DNA of 22,735 nt from Penium margaritaceum (Eukaryota > Streptophyta > Zygnematophyceae > Desmidiales > Peniaceae): NCBI GenBank assembly GCA_023375785.1, contig SZWC01003898.1, forward strand, positions 110,832-133,566, in the 5' to 3' direction. A model generated the notes under the pieces. That model had not been told where the DNA came from and ran no database searches. It worked only from the letters and a program-made list of their open reading frames with translations. Positions 9,747 to 18,224 of this stretch are shown piece after piece (the first letter of the stretch is position 1; every line of letters begins with the position of its first letter). The translations under genes were made by a program, and so were the position numbers.

Positions 9747-10348
9747 AGGGCAGGCTCTTCCGGCCGCGGAGGCTGCGAAGGAGAACACTATAGGACTGCC
9801 CTTGCGCAGCTGCCGGGGTACCGGCTGCGCAAGGGCAGCCAGTGGCTGGGAGATCTTCGGTGGTCTTGGCCTAGATTGTTGGTGCTTCATCCGTCGTTTG
9901 GCAGCGTTGTGCCTTGAGAGGGGTCGGGGCAGGCGCAACGAGGCTGACCAGCCGGGGTGGTCGGCGCGGGCGGTGTCCTTGTTCGCACAACGGCTCTCCG
10001 TTGCTGGGATTCAGCAGCAGTGTCATGTACTCCGCGGCTTCGGCTTGTGGCGTGGGGGACTGGACCCGGCGCTGGGCAGTGTCACGCCTGTTGAGCTGCC
10101 GCGGCCGTGGCCCCTTGGCCCTGTTACGTTGTCTGATCTCTGCTACACAGCGCCATTGAACGGCGAGGAGGGCCTCCTCAGTTCTTGACGCTGGTTTCCT
10201 TGTTTTTCCTCTCCTCCTTGTGCTGTGGGTGGTGGCTTTTGCATGCTTTCATACCCCGTTGATGTGCCGGTCAGGGGCGGCATTTGCATGTTCCTTCTCA
10301 TGAACCAAGTTTTACATTTATATATACATTTAAAAACAAAAATAAAAA
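9747..10348 (+). mobile_element. RLE-type non-LTR retrotransposon copy C, inserted into copy F
   Basis: This is a 5'-truncated plus-strand copy of about 600 bp. It starts in the lysine and glutamate-rich helix after the nuclease core and encodes IFGGLGLDCWCFIRRLAALCLERGRGRRNEADQ, split here as FGGLGLDCWCFIRRLAALC then EADQPGWSARAVSLFAQRL, ending PLNGEEGLLSS at a stop near 10186-10188. The 3' UTR has the family signature at 10264-10296 and ends in an A-rich tract (ATTTAAAAACAAAAATAAAA). It sits between an 11-bp duplication and interrupts the minus-strand copy F near that element's stop codon. This shows that the family generates short target duplications and remained active after F was in place. 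Confidence 0.85.
9796..9838. repeat. Perfect 14-bp inverted repeat unique to copy C
   Basis: CTGCCCTTGCGCAG at 9796-9809 is the exact reverse complement of CTGCGCAAGGGCAG at 9825-9838, with a 15-bp spacer. In the copy at 7675-8550 the corresponding right arm reads CTGCGCACGGTGG, so only the inner seven bases pair there. The extra pairing bases in copy C look templated by the left arm. Confidence 0.8.
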
Positions 10349-10359
10349 TGCCAAGAAGG
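10349..10359. repeat. Right target-site duplication of copy C
   Basis: TGCCAAGAAGG, partner of 9736-9746, follows directly after the A-rich tail of copy C. Confidence 0.75.
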
Positions 10360-10885
10360 TGAACGGCCCTGCTAAACCTCAAGAGGGTCAATGTAGCACA
10401 AGTCAGAAAGGGCAAGAAGACACAGAGGCCAAGCCCAGTGAGAGGAGAGAGGTAGATCCTCCTGCTGCAGCATGTCAAGTACCTCAGAAAGGAGAGTATA
10501 GTCTCAGATGGTGCTACACTGCTGCCTTATCTTAGTGATGAAGAGCCGTTGGGCAGCAAGAGTCACCACATAGGCAGTCCAACCCGTCTGATCCGCCTCC
10601 ACAACTGGACTCCAGACCCTTTCCAAACACACGGCCTCCATCTGCCAGACAAGGCGCCAACTATCTGGACGTGACCCGCCAAATGTCTTCTAGACCACCG
10701 TTTGTAGCCTCCACCCCATCTTCAGGCCCAGAGCTGCCAGATACTTCTTCTCTGTCATAGCTTCTGCTGCCTGCAATGCCGAAACCTCACTTGACAGCCT
10801 TGGGTGTCCATGGTGGTCACGTCAATCACCTACGCAGCACCCTGACCAGATTCATGAAGGATGAGGTCAGGTATTGAGGTATTAC
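10349..10885 (-). mobile_element. Copy F of the RLE-type retrotransposon, coding part (continuation of 9597-9746)
   Basis: On the minus strand this piece encodes the endonuclease region of an old, distinct lineage of the family. PDLILHESGQGAA, a stop (10830-10832, in place of the usual Trp codon), then VIDVTTMD preserves the PD-X14-D spacing exactly: Pro-Asp at 10866-10871 and Asp at 10821-10823. Further on it aligns with the region around WRxFGG and the basic helix, with frameshifts. The upstream end near 10885 abuts the 5' side of the long plus-strand copy. The rest of the element is not found beyond that copy, so F was either already truncated or cut off at that junction. Confidence 0.75.
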
Positions 10886-11998
10886 CTCAACCCTAAACCC
10901 TTGCTGGATGCTGCCGACCTGGTGCGAGGGGGTTTGGAGGGTCTCCTAGAGGTTGGGGGAGCGGTCCGGCCAGTCCACGACCTCCTCATCTGCACGGCCT
11001 GGAAGTGTCTCGCGGATATGTGTTGGGAGCGGCTTGGTGGGGTGGTAGCCGGCCAAGCGGGTGTCAACCACTCTTCTCTCATCTCGGCTCCTGAGCTTAA
11101 GCGGCGCGTGTACGGGAAGTCGCGCCGGAGGGTTGCGACTATCTTTGAGCGCTGCTTGTCCTGGGTTGTGGTTCCGTCCCTTGACGCAGATGCCCTACGC
11201 GTACGTTGGTTTCTCCTCCTCCACCTCCAGCTCCTGCTGTGTTGGACGGTGGCCTTGGATGAGCGAGATCAGGGGCTGTGTTCGGGGCGTGGGGAGGGAC
11301 GCCGTCGTCCCGAGCACGAGATTATACTGGAGCGCTGTCGGAGCTTTGTGCAGGGTGACTGGGCGGGTCTTGTGGAGGAAGCGATGGAGTCCACCAGGGC
11401 CGCATTTCGCCTTGCCCCTCCCGAGCGGCCTACAACTCGCCTTTCGTCGGCGCAACGACTTGAAGCGGCAGAGGGGTAGTGGTGGCGTACAGTTTGCATG
11501 GTGCACCGGGGTGCTCCAGGTCGAGGGGTGGAGATGCTCTCGGTGCGCCCTTTGGCGGCTGGTACAGAGAGCACTCGTCGGGCTCTGCAGGAGCGTCATC
11601 CTCCGTCGGCGTCCCCGTTGACCCCTTGGATCGACCCCTTCGTGCCCCCGGAGGGCCTTCTCCTTGATGCAGTCACGCAAGATCTAGTTGTGGAGGCCTT
11701 GCGGGAGGCACCGCGGGGCTCTGGGGCCGGTCCAGGGGGTCTGACTTGCGACATGCTCCGTGACCTCGTCCTTGACACCCCGGGAGGGCCGGAGTCTCTG
11801 ACCGCTGTGGTTCGTCTCATTCTTGCCGGGTTGCTGCCGCGGGAGGCTGCCGCGTTCTTCGGGCGCAGTCGCCTGGTTCCCTTGCTCAAGGGGGACAGCG
11901 AGGAGGAGCGGGTTCGACCCATTTCCGTGGGTGAGGCATTGTTTCGGCTGGCTGGTCCGGTCTTGCTGCTGCGGGATAAGAAGAAGATTACAAAGGCG
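10874..11998 (+). pseudogene. Copy A: N-terminal region and start of the reverse transcriptase
   Basis: One frame runs from about 10874 to 12000 with a single stop at 11477-11479. The first 200 codons contain a basic stretch (LKRRVYGKSRRRVATIFERC) and a RCRSFVQGDWAGLVEEA segment but no zinc finger or known DNA-binding motif. After the stop the frame gives ALQERHPPSASPLTPWIDPF, then GPGGLTCDMLRDLVLD, the start of the RT fold. GRSRLVPLLKG and VRPISVGEALFRLAG then correspond to the early RT blocks. Near 12000 the frame is lost by a deletion that removes the HPLQFGV block seen in relic G. The functional product would copy the element RNA at the nicked target. Confidence 0.8.
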
Positions 11999-12002
11999 TT
12001 GC

Positions 12003-12442
12003 ACAAGGGGCGGCGCTGCTGGTGCGGGGGGTGCGGGCCATCTTGGGTGCGCATCCCTCGTTTTTGCTTCTCCGCCTCAACATTCGCAACGCCTTCAACG
12101 AGATTGAGCGCAACAGCGTGTTTGCGGCTGTGCGTGACAGGGGTGTCGGCTCTTGGGTGCCTTTCTTGCAACAGTTCTACACGTCCCCTGGGCAGCTGCT
12201 GTTTTTCGGGGTGAGTGCGCCAGCCGTCTTAGAGATACAGCGCGGGGTGCGGCAAGGTGACCCGTTGGGGCCTGTTCTCTACGACTTGGCCAATCTGCCA
12301 GTGTTCGAGGCGGGTGCGGCAGAGTTGCGTAGCCAACAGGGGGCTACGTTGGGGCACGTCGGGGCCTTCCAGGATGACACCACCATTTGCGCCGAGCCGG
12401 AGGCCTTGGCCAGGTGCTTCTCCTCCATGCTCCGAGTGGCTA
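12003..12442 (+). pseudogene. Copy A: reverse transcriptase palm, first copy up to the gap
   Basis: In a new frame the RT palm continues: GAALLVRGVRAILGAHP, then LLRLNIRNAFNEIERN (motif A), then GVRQGDPLGPVLYDL (motif B), then GAFQDDTTIC (motif C). In motif A the first catalytic aspartate is replaced by asparagine (AAC at 12079-12081), which should abolish polymerisation. The DD pair of motif C is intact at 12373-12378, preceded by Gln where Ala or Leu is more usual. Sequence stops at the N gap. From 12146 onward the text is repeated after the gap. Confidence 0.85.
12146..12442 (+). repeat. First copy of a 297-bp segment repeated across the N gap
   Basis: This segment aligns without indels to 12613-12909 (constant offset 467). 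I count 10 base differences, all in the first 165 or so bases; the last 130 are identical. Both copies cover RT motifs B and C. Confidence 0.9.
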
Positions 12443-12612
12443 NNNNNNNNNNNNNNNNNNNNNNNNNNNNNNNNNNNNNNNNNNNNNNNNNNNNNNNNNN
12501 NNNNNNNNNNNNNNNNNNNNNNNNNNNNNNNNNNNNNNNNNNNNNNNNNNNNNNNNNNNNNNNNNNNNNNNNNNNNNNNNNNNNNNNNNNNNNNNNNNNN
12601 NNNNNNNNNNNN
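12443..12612. other. Assembly gap of 170 N
   Basis: This is a run of undetermined bases inside the RT of copy A. The sequence on its right repeats the sequence that ends on its left, so the gap may join two reads of the same locus, two alleles, or two neighbouring elements. The true gap length is unknown. Confidence 0.99.
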
Positions 12613-12909
12613 TCGGCTCTTGGGTGCCTTTCTTGCGACAGTTCTACACGTCCCCTGGGCAGCTGCTGTTTTTTGGGGTGAGTGCGCCAGCCGTCTTGGA
12701 GAGCCAGCGCGGGGTGCGGCAAGGTGACCCGTTGGGGCCTGTCCTCTTCGACTTGGCCCTTCTGCCAGTGTTGGAGGCGGGTGCGGCAGAGTTGCGTAGC
12801 CAACAGGGGGCTACGTTGGGGCACGTCGGGGCCTTCCAGGATGACACCACCATTTGCGCCGAGCCGGAGGCCTTGGCCAGGTGCTTCTCCTCCATGCTCC
12901 GAGTGGCTA
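12613..12909 (+). repeat. Second copy of the 297-bp segment
   Basis: This is the partner of 12146-12442. Its reading LLPVLEAGAAEL and GPVLFDLALL is closer to the expected RT than the first copy (GPVLYDLANLPVF). Confidence 0.9.
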
Positions 12910-13498
12910 CCGACCAGGGGCTTCAGGTTCAGCCAAAGAAGTGTCTCTTATGGCGGCGGACGGGGGGGGGGCACTTCCAGGCGCGTTGGTAGGGATTCCA
13001 TCGACAATGGAGGGGGTGGAGCTGTTGGGCTGTCCTATTGGGTTTGCTGGCTTTCGGAGGGGCTGGGGGGAGGAGTGGCTACGTAAGTAGACCCGTGAGC
13101 TCCTGCGGCTCCCACAGCTAGAGTATCCTCAGGCGGCGGTGACGATGCTCCAGCTGTGCATTGTACCCCGGGCAGACTTCCTTGTGCGCGCTCTGCCCCC
13201 TGACGCCGACTGGCTACGGGTGCTACGGGAGTTTGATTCCGCAGTGTGGCATTCTCTCCTGGGCATCCTTGGGGTGGTGGAGGCCCCGTCGGATTCCCAT
13301 ACTGGCGCTTTGCAGGGGTTGGCGCGGCTCCAAGTGCAGTTGCCGTTTGACGCTGGGGGCATGGGCCTTTTTGCTGTGGCTCCAAGGGCGCACCTTGCCT
13401 ACGCGTGCTCTTCTGCGGCCTTGCTCCAGTCTCTTCATGACCTCTTCAGCCCCCACCTTCCTGTGGCTCGTGAGATGGAGTTGTTGTGTCCTCTTTAG
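12613..13498 (+). pseudogene. Copy A: reverse transcriptase after the gap, thumb and linker
   Basis: After the gap the RT resumes with SWVPFLRQFYTSPGQLLFFG, the motif B block GVRQGDPLGPVLFDLALL, motif C FQDDTTICA and VQPKKCLL. A frameshift occurs between about 12945 and the 10-base G run at 12962-12971. The next frame carries VELLGCPIGFAGFRRGWGEEW, a stop at 13088-13090, then TMLQLCIVPRADFLVRALPP and QLPFDAGGMGLFAVAPRAHL, the conserved linker of this family, ending at another in-frame stop at 13496-13498. Both stops are single-base nonsense changes in an otherwise continuous frame. Confidence 0.82.
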
Positions 13499-14532
13499 GA
13501 GGATTCTGTGGAGCACCTGCCAGCTTCCATTGTCACGCGCTTGCCTCCGCTCGAGGTCCTTTGCCAGTGTGCTGGTCGGGGGTTGTACCAGCAGCTCAGC
13601 CCGTCCTTCCATTTCCAGTGTCTGCAGTGGTTGGAGGAGGTGGAGATGGTCGGGGCTGCGCTGTTCCCGGAGGCGTGTGAGGCTATGGTGCGGAGGTGTT
13701 GGGCGGTGGGATCCCGCGGGGCGGCTCTCTGGCTTCAAGCCAGCCTAGCGGGCCCTGGTGATCGTCTCTACTTGGCCCCGGCTGACTTTTGGCTCCACAC
13801 CCAGCTTTGGCTGGGTTTGCCACTAGGATATCTCTCCATCCATGGCGGTCATGGGTTCCTTCCGGCGGATGTCACGAGCCGTGCAGGGTCTGGGCCGATT
13901 ATTCGCATCCACCATGTCATTCGGGACGAGTTGGCGGAGATTTGTCGCGAGCATTCCCTCCGTGCGATGGTGGAGCCAAAGGGCTTGCTGCCGGGGAGAG
14001 TTACGGCCAGATGTCCTTGTGTTCGACTTGGCCCAGGGCACGGCGTGGGTGGTGGACGTTACAACGGTGGACGCCCAGTCGGAAAAGGTGAAGGAGGAGG
14101 GGCAAGCTCTTTCGGCGGCGGAGGCCGTGAAGGAGAAGCACTACAAGGCCGCCCTTGCGCAGCTGCCGGGACTGGTTGCGCACGGTGGCTTGGGAGACCT
14201 TTGGCGGTCTTGGCCCAGATTGTTGGCGCTTCATCCGGCGTTTGGCGACGTTGTGCCTCGAGAGGGGTTGGGGCAGGCGCAGCGAGGCTGACCAGCCGGG
14301 GTGGTCGGCGCGGGCGTTGTTCTTGTTCGTGCAGCGATTGTCCGTTGCTGGGATTCGGCAGCAGTGTCATGTGCTCCGCGACTTCGGCTTGTGGCGTGGT
14401 GGATTGGACCCGGCATTGGGCCGTGTTATGCCTGTTGAGCTGCCGCGGCCATGGCCCCTTGGCCCTGTTACGCTGCCTGACCTTTGCTACACTAAGCCGT
14501 TGGACGGCGAGGAGAGTCTCCTCCGTCCTTGA
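13499..14532 (+). pseudogene. Copy A: C-terminal restriction-like endonuclease
   Basis: Directly after the stop at 13498 the same frame continues with EHLPASIVTRLPPLEVLCQC and GRGLYQQLSPSFHFQCLQWL, then FWLHTQLWLGLPLGYLSIHG and PIIRIHHVIRDELAEICREH. A one-base shift near 13995 leads to LRPDVLVFD (Pro-Asp codons 14007-14012) and WVVDVTTVD (Asp codon 14055-14057), so the PD-X14-D nuclease core is intact. A two-base deletion near 14170 shifts the frame again into RTVAWETFGGLGPDCWRFI and QRLSVAGIRQQCHVLRDFGL, ending LDGEESLLRP at the stop near 14530-14532. The family role is nicking target DNA to prime reverse transcription. Confidence 0.85.
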
Positions 14533-14667
14533 TGCTTGTTTCCTTGCTTTCCCTCTCGTCTTCCTTGTGCCGTGGGTGGCGGCTTTTGCATGTTTTCATA
14601 ACCCGTAGATGTGCCGGTCAGGGGTGGCATTTGCATGTTCCTTCTTATTAACCAAGATTTACCTACC

Positions 14668-14683
14668 AAAAAAAAAAAAAAAA
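14668..14683 (+). repeat. Poly(A) tail of copy A
   Basis: Sixteen A residues directly follow the conserved 3' UTR (TTAACCAAGATTTACCTACC). They mark the 3' end of the insertion. Confidence 0.9.
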
Positions 14684-15979
14684 GAACATTGGAATGTCTG
14701 TGGAAGTAAATTGCTCAGTGGTGTTCTGTGGTTGGCATGTGGAAAATCTGAACCAAAGGTTGAAATTCACTAGATATTGCAATATGTCTATATTTGTTGG
14801 TGATATGCAATATGTCTATACTTGTTGGAGACTATGCTCTTCCTGGAAAAGGTCAGATTTCAAACCCGCCTCAGAGCCAGATAGATTGGCCCATTTGGAA
14901 ATGCCCAAATCATACAGTTTTGTTTGCAGGGGGTGAACCCTGGACTACACCCTATCAATTTCACAGCTGATAAAGGGACTGTCTTATGGGCAAGGGCTCA
15001 ACCCTCTTGTGTCTGAGTTTTGTGGCAGCTAGCTTCAGTGTTTCACATTCCGACACCTTCAAAGGTAGGGTATGAAAATTTTAGGACCCACGGGGGACTG
15101 ACTGTTTTGGCCGAATGACTTGGCTGGATGACTTCCACCACATTATCTGGTCACCAAAGTCAATCAGAGTAAGATTATGCCTGCCTTTCTTATCTAGTGA
15201 TGCTGTAAGATCTTGTTTGACGCACCTTTTCCGCAGCTTCTGCAGAAGTCGACGCAGGTTTGTGTGCAAAAAACGCCACGAACCTCAGCCAGTGGCATGT
15301 TTGGGCATGCCAGATTGCTTGGGGGGCATGTGACACCTGGAGATACGTCACTGCATGGGCCAACAAACCATGCCATGTCGTATCAGGAATAGCACAATGC
15401 AGGTTCAAGAGGCAATCTGAACAAGCAGTCCCAAACAGTCTGCTACGGCTCAATACAAGGAAAAGGAGAGGTGCAGCAAAGGAAATATGTTCGCTTTTCC
15501 TTTTATCTTTTTTATATGGCATGCCATTACAAAGAGGCATTTGTTTAGGCCGGAATTCCATGAAAAGTCTGGAACACATGGCCATCCTGAGAGGCGATGG
15601 GCGTGATGGAAGCATATGAGAACATGGGCTCCCAAGTACCTTTCACAACATGTTTGACAACGGGACCACAAACATCTTGTTCATGCATAACGAGAACATT
15701 GGAGAAGGTTGAGTGGAGCCTGCATTTTTCCAGTCGCTAATGAGAAGCCTCCGGCTCAAGCCTCCCTTTTGACCCGGCCCATCTGCCTCGACTGCAAATG
15801 GCAAAGAAGTCTTTGCATTTTTTTCATGAAAAGAAGTTTGTCGATGGATGCAAAGCGCTTTGGCAAAGTGCTTTGCACAGCACTTTGGCTATGTGTGGAG
15901 TGATTTTGCACATTTAGAAGCACTCTTCACACGCATTCCTCTGCTATTGTGCCTGAATCTTTATCAGAGCTACCTGATA
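14684..15979. other. Unassigned sequence, no recognisable gene
   Basis: The stretch is AT-richer than the retrotransposon before it. An imperfect direct repeat of about 27 bp lies at about 14773-14827 (GCAATATGTCTATA twice). Frames at 15190-15619 on both strands are open but match no family I know. I could not find the remainder of copy F here, which would be expected if copy A had simply inserted into it. Confidence 0.5.
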
Positions 15980-17069
15980 AAGGTCGCATGTACCCATTCT
16001 GTGTGCCCACCAGAGACTTTTACCTGGATTCCATCCCTAGGGGATATGGTGATTGAGGGATGGGCCTCGGGGATGCAAAACGGGGTCTTGGTGGATGAAT
16101 GCTGATTGTATTGCACTTTTGGCTGCTTTAGAGTTTAAAGAGGTCCGTGGCAAGATCGAGGAAACTCACCACTGATATGCTGTACGATCTTGTCCTGGAC
16201 TCACCCCGAGGCATTAGGTCATACCAGGGGGCAAAGATAGTCATCTTCACTGGCCATATTCCTCCAGAAGCAGCAACATTCATGGGGAGGAGTTGGCTGA
16301 TGTCCTCGCTGAAAGTAGCCATTGGAGGCTGCTTCTGTTGTGGGACAAAGATCAAATCAAGAGGTTCTTGCAATCCTGCCATTTGGTGTGGGGATTTTTG
16401 ATGGGGAAGACACATCTTGAACACCAACCGCCATGAGACTGTCGGATGTGCTCTTGCAATTCAGCATGTAGTTGTGGGATGGGGCAGAAACATCTTGTAC
16501 CTTATCTATGGTGCTCATCCTTCCGCTTGGCTTCAACGGCTTGCCAATCACAACACATTCAATGAGGTGATGAGGAACTGCCCTTTTGAGGCTGCGCCAG
16601 ACAGAGATCTGAGCACCTTGGTCTGATCTCCCCAACATTCAATGTGTTGTGATGATGCTCTGCTTGTGCATGGCCAACGCGCAGATTCTTGGGCGCAAGC
16701 AACGATGCCAGATCTTCACTGGTTAGAGGTTGTGGGAAGATTTCATGATGCTTTATGGACGGTTTCCTTGGGAATTTAAATGATTGTGGATGCACCAGAG
16801 AGGGGTTACCTCAGGTATTTGCTAGGTCTTAAGTGCAGTTGCCTATTGAAGAAAGAGGATCTGGGTTCTGTGGAGCAGATCTGAGGGCTGGCGTAGGTCT
16901 GCTCCACATTGGTCTTCCCGCATTCCTTTATGGTGGTTTCCTTACTGAGGAGCAGGAGAAGGAGCTGCTCTGCCTTCTCTGGGAAGAGGCAGGAGTGAAG
17001 CTTCTGATGAGAATCAATGCCAGGCCCCCTTGCCTTGAGTGTCACTGCGGCAGACCTCAGCATTGGGGT
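15980..17069 (+). mobile_element. Old reverse-transcriptase relic H, first part (split by a hAT element)
   Basis: The stretch aligns in order with copy A. CPPETF and DMVIEGW come first. LTTDMLYDLVLDSPRG matches LTCDMLRDLVLDTPGG. IPPEAATFMGRSWLMSSLK matches the LLPREAAAFFGRSRLVPLLK block. GAHPSAWLQRLANHNTFNEV corresponds to motif A, where the catalytic Asp position is again lost. From about 16627 the RT motif B and C region is missing, a deletion of roughly 460 bp relative to copy A. The linker follows (LPIEERGSGFCGADLRAGVG, then EKELLCLLWEEAG). The relic is full of stops and shifts. It stops at ATTGGGGT, where the DNA transposon begins. Confidence 0.78.
17062..17069. repeat. Left 8-bp target-site duplication of the hAT element
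   Basis: ATTGGGGT, repeated exactly at 18217-18224. Eight base pairs is the diagnostic duplication length of the hAT superfamily. Confidence 0.93.
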
Positions 17070-17423
17070 CAGGGCTGCAATAATGCGTTATTGAATACCG
17101 CGGTACTGAGTACCACGGTACACAAGTACCGCGGTACTGAGTACCGCGGTACCGTACTTTCTTCGAAGGTTAGTAACGATAATGGTAACGGTAACGCGTT
17201 ACCAGCGTTACTCACAATTACCAGCGGTAAAGCAAAAATACCGCGGTACACGGTATAACGCGGACTGCCGAAGAAGGGTACCATGGTACGTTTCTAGTAC
17301 CGCGGTACCAAGTGTACAGAATAGACTACACTCGAGATAAAAAAGTGGAGATTCCAGTGTAAGCACCACAAATGAGAGAAAAGAGTTGACGACAGACAAA
17401 ACATATGTTTCAAGAAAGAAGTT

Positions 17424-17462
17424 CAACCCCCCTTCCCAAAACGTTTTCCAAGGGGGGGTTGC
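17424..17462. repeat. Quasi-palindrome inside the hAT element
   Basis: AACCCCCCTTCCCAAAACG is followed immediately by CGTTTTCCAAGGGGGGGTT, an inverted repeat of about 19-bp arms with few mismatches and no loop. I see no coding role. Confidence 0.7.
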
Positions 17463-17702
17463 AAGAAATAGGGAGGACGAAGGCATGACGCAGAGGCTCT
17501 GTGTCGTCTGTCGCACAAGTGTGGACACCTTGTTGCTACCAAAATAAAAGGCCTGCTCGATGCCGCTCCAGCGGGCGACATTTGGGGAGTCCGCCACGCT
17601 CGATGGCAGGCTCTCGTTCCCTCTTCAACTAGTCATCGTCGGCCAACTCTTTTTTTGCTGTCTATTGTTTACGTTGAGAGAACATAGAAATATGAAGGCA
17701 TG

Positions 17703-17770
17703 AAAAAAATGGGTCGTCAGGTTACCGGGCGAACTTTGGTTCGGTCGGTAGCCTGACGACCCCTTTTTTT
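17703..17770. repeat. Long hairpin inside the hAT element
   Basis: Arms of about 23 bp, including GGGTCGTCAGG and CCTGACGACCC, enclose a spacer of about 20 bp; the outer ends are A-rich and T-rich. Direct repeats containing GCTGTCTA and ACGTTGAG at 17657-17684 and 17788-17814 flank the hairpin. The unit could be a small insertion or a foldback segment; its role is unknown. Confidence 0.75.
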
Positions 17771-18216
17771 CAGCATCTCCTTTTCTCGCTGTCTACTTTT
17801 ACGTTGAGGGAGATATTGCAATGGACAGATGGGCGATGTTGTGTCATCCACCACACCCGCTCGTCATCTCAGCAGTGCATTCCTTGTCCTTTTCTGATGC
17901 TGCAAGAGCAAGACAGTAGACAAGAGGGCCTTTGAATCGCGAATTGGCTCATGGCTACTTTATCTCTTTGAATCGCTCGCTCCTTGCTCTTTTGCGTAAC
18001 GTGTTCCCGTTACTGTGGCCATTTGTAGTTGTTTCATCAGATGGTACCGCGGTATTGTACCGCGGTACAATACCGCGGTACTACAGAAGGGTACCTTGGC
18101 AGGTGAGTAACGATACCGTACCGGTACCGTGAAAAAAAAAACTTACCGCGGTACAAGAGTACCGCGGTACAAAAACGCGTTATAATGCGTTACCGGTAGT
18201 AACGTTAACAGCCCTG

Positions 18217-18224
18217 ATTGGGGT
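18217..18224. repeat. Right 8-bp target-site duplication of the hAT element
   Basis: ATTGGGGT, identical to 17062-17069. Confidence 0.93.

Larger units (their letters stand above)
10886..14683 (+). mobile_element. Longest RLE-type non-LTR retrotransposon copy A
   Basis: This is one GC-rich plus-strand element with, in order, an N-terminal region without known motif, an RT domain, a thumb or linker region, an RLE domain, a 3' UTR with the family signature at 14611-14642 and a 16-base poly(A) at 14668-14683. The PD-X14-D endonuclease at the C terminus and the absence of an N-terminal apurinic-type endonuclease place it among RLE-bearing groups (R2, NeSL, HERO, CRE or Utopia-like); I cannot choose between them. 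No CCHC finger is obvious ahead of the nuclease. It is inactive: stops at 11477-11479, 13088-13090 and 13496-13498, several frameshifts, an RT catalytic change and an N gap. The 5' limit, next to copy F, is uncertain by about 30 bp and the element may be 5'-truncated. Confidence 0.9.
17070..18216. mobile_element. Non-autonomous hAT-type DNA transposon, 1147 bp
   Basis: The ends are CAGGGCTG and CAGCCCTG, perfect 8-bp terminal inverted repeats of the hAT style, followed on both sides by AATGCGTTA-like text. An exact 8-bp duplication flanks it. Removing it restores GGGGTTGTACCAG, which is found intact in the related retrotransposon at about 13580-13592, so the empty site is visible inside this window. 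Perfect copies of the 10-bp palindrome TACCGCGGTA lie at 17096, 17127, 17142, 17239 and 17298 near the left end, and at 18045, 18058, 18071, 18144 and 18160 near the right end. Variants occur at 17111 and 17279. hAT transposases are known to bind repeated subterminal motifs, which is the likely role. The interior (17310-18040) has no transposase; mobility would need an enzyme encoded elsewhere. Confidence 0.93.

Noticed and set aside
9597-10348. Head-to-head pair of 3' ends suggesting two-sided or twin-primed insertion
   Set aside because: The minus-strand piece continues as coding sequence after 10349 and a target duplication flanks the plus-strand copy, so a nested insertion explains it better.
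15190-15619. Overlapping frames of 119 to 141 codons on both strands
   Set aside because: No family resemblance and no splice or promoter context; both strands are open over the same stretch.
17208-17597. 129-codon minus-strand frame inside the hAT element as a possible transposase
   Set aside because: It contains no hAT dimerisation or catalytic motif and no resemblance to a transposase, and part of it is palindrome-rich end sequence.
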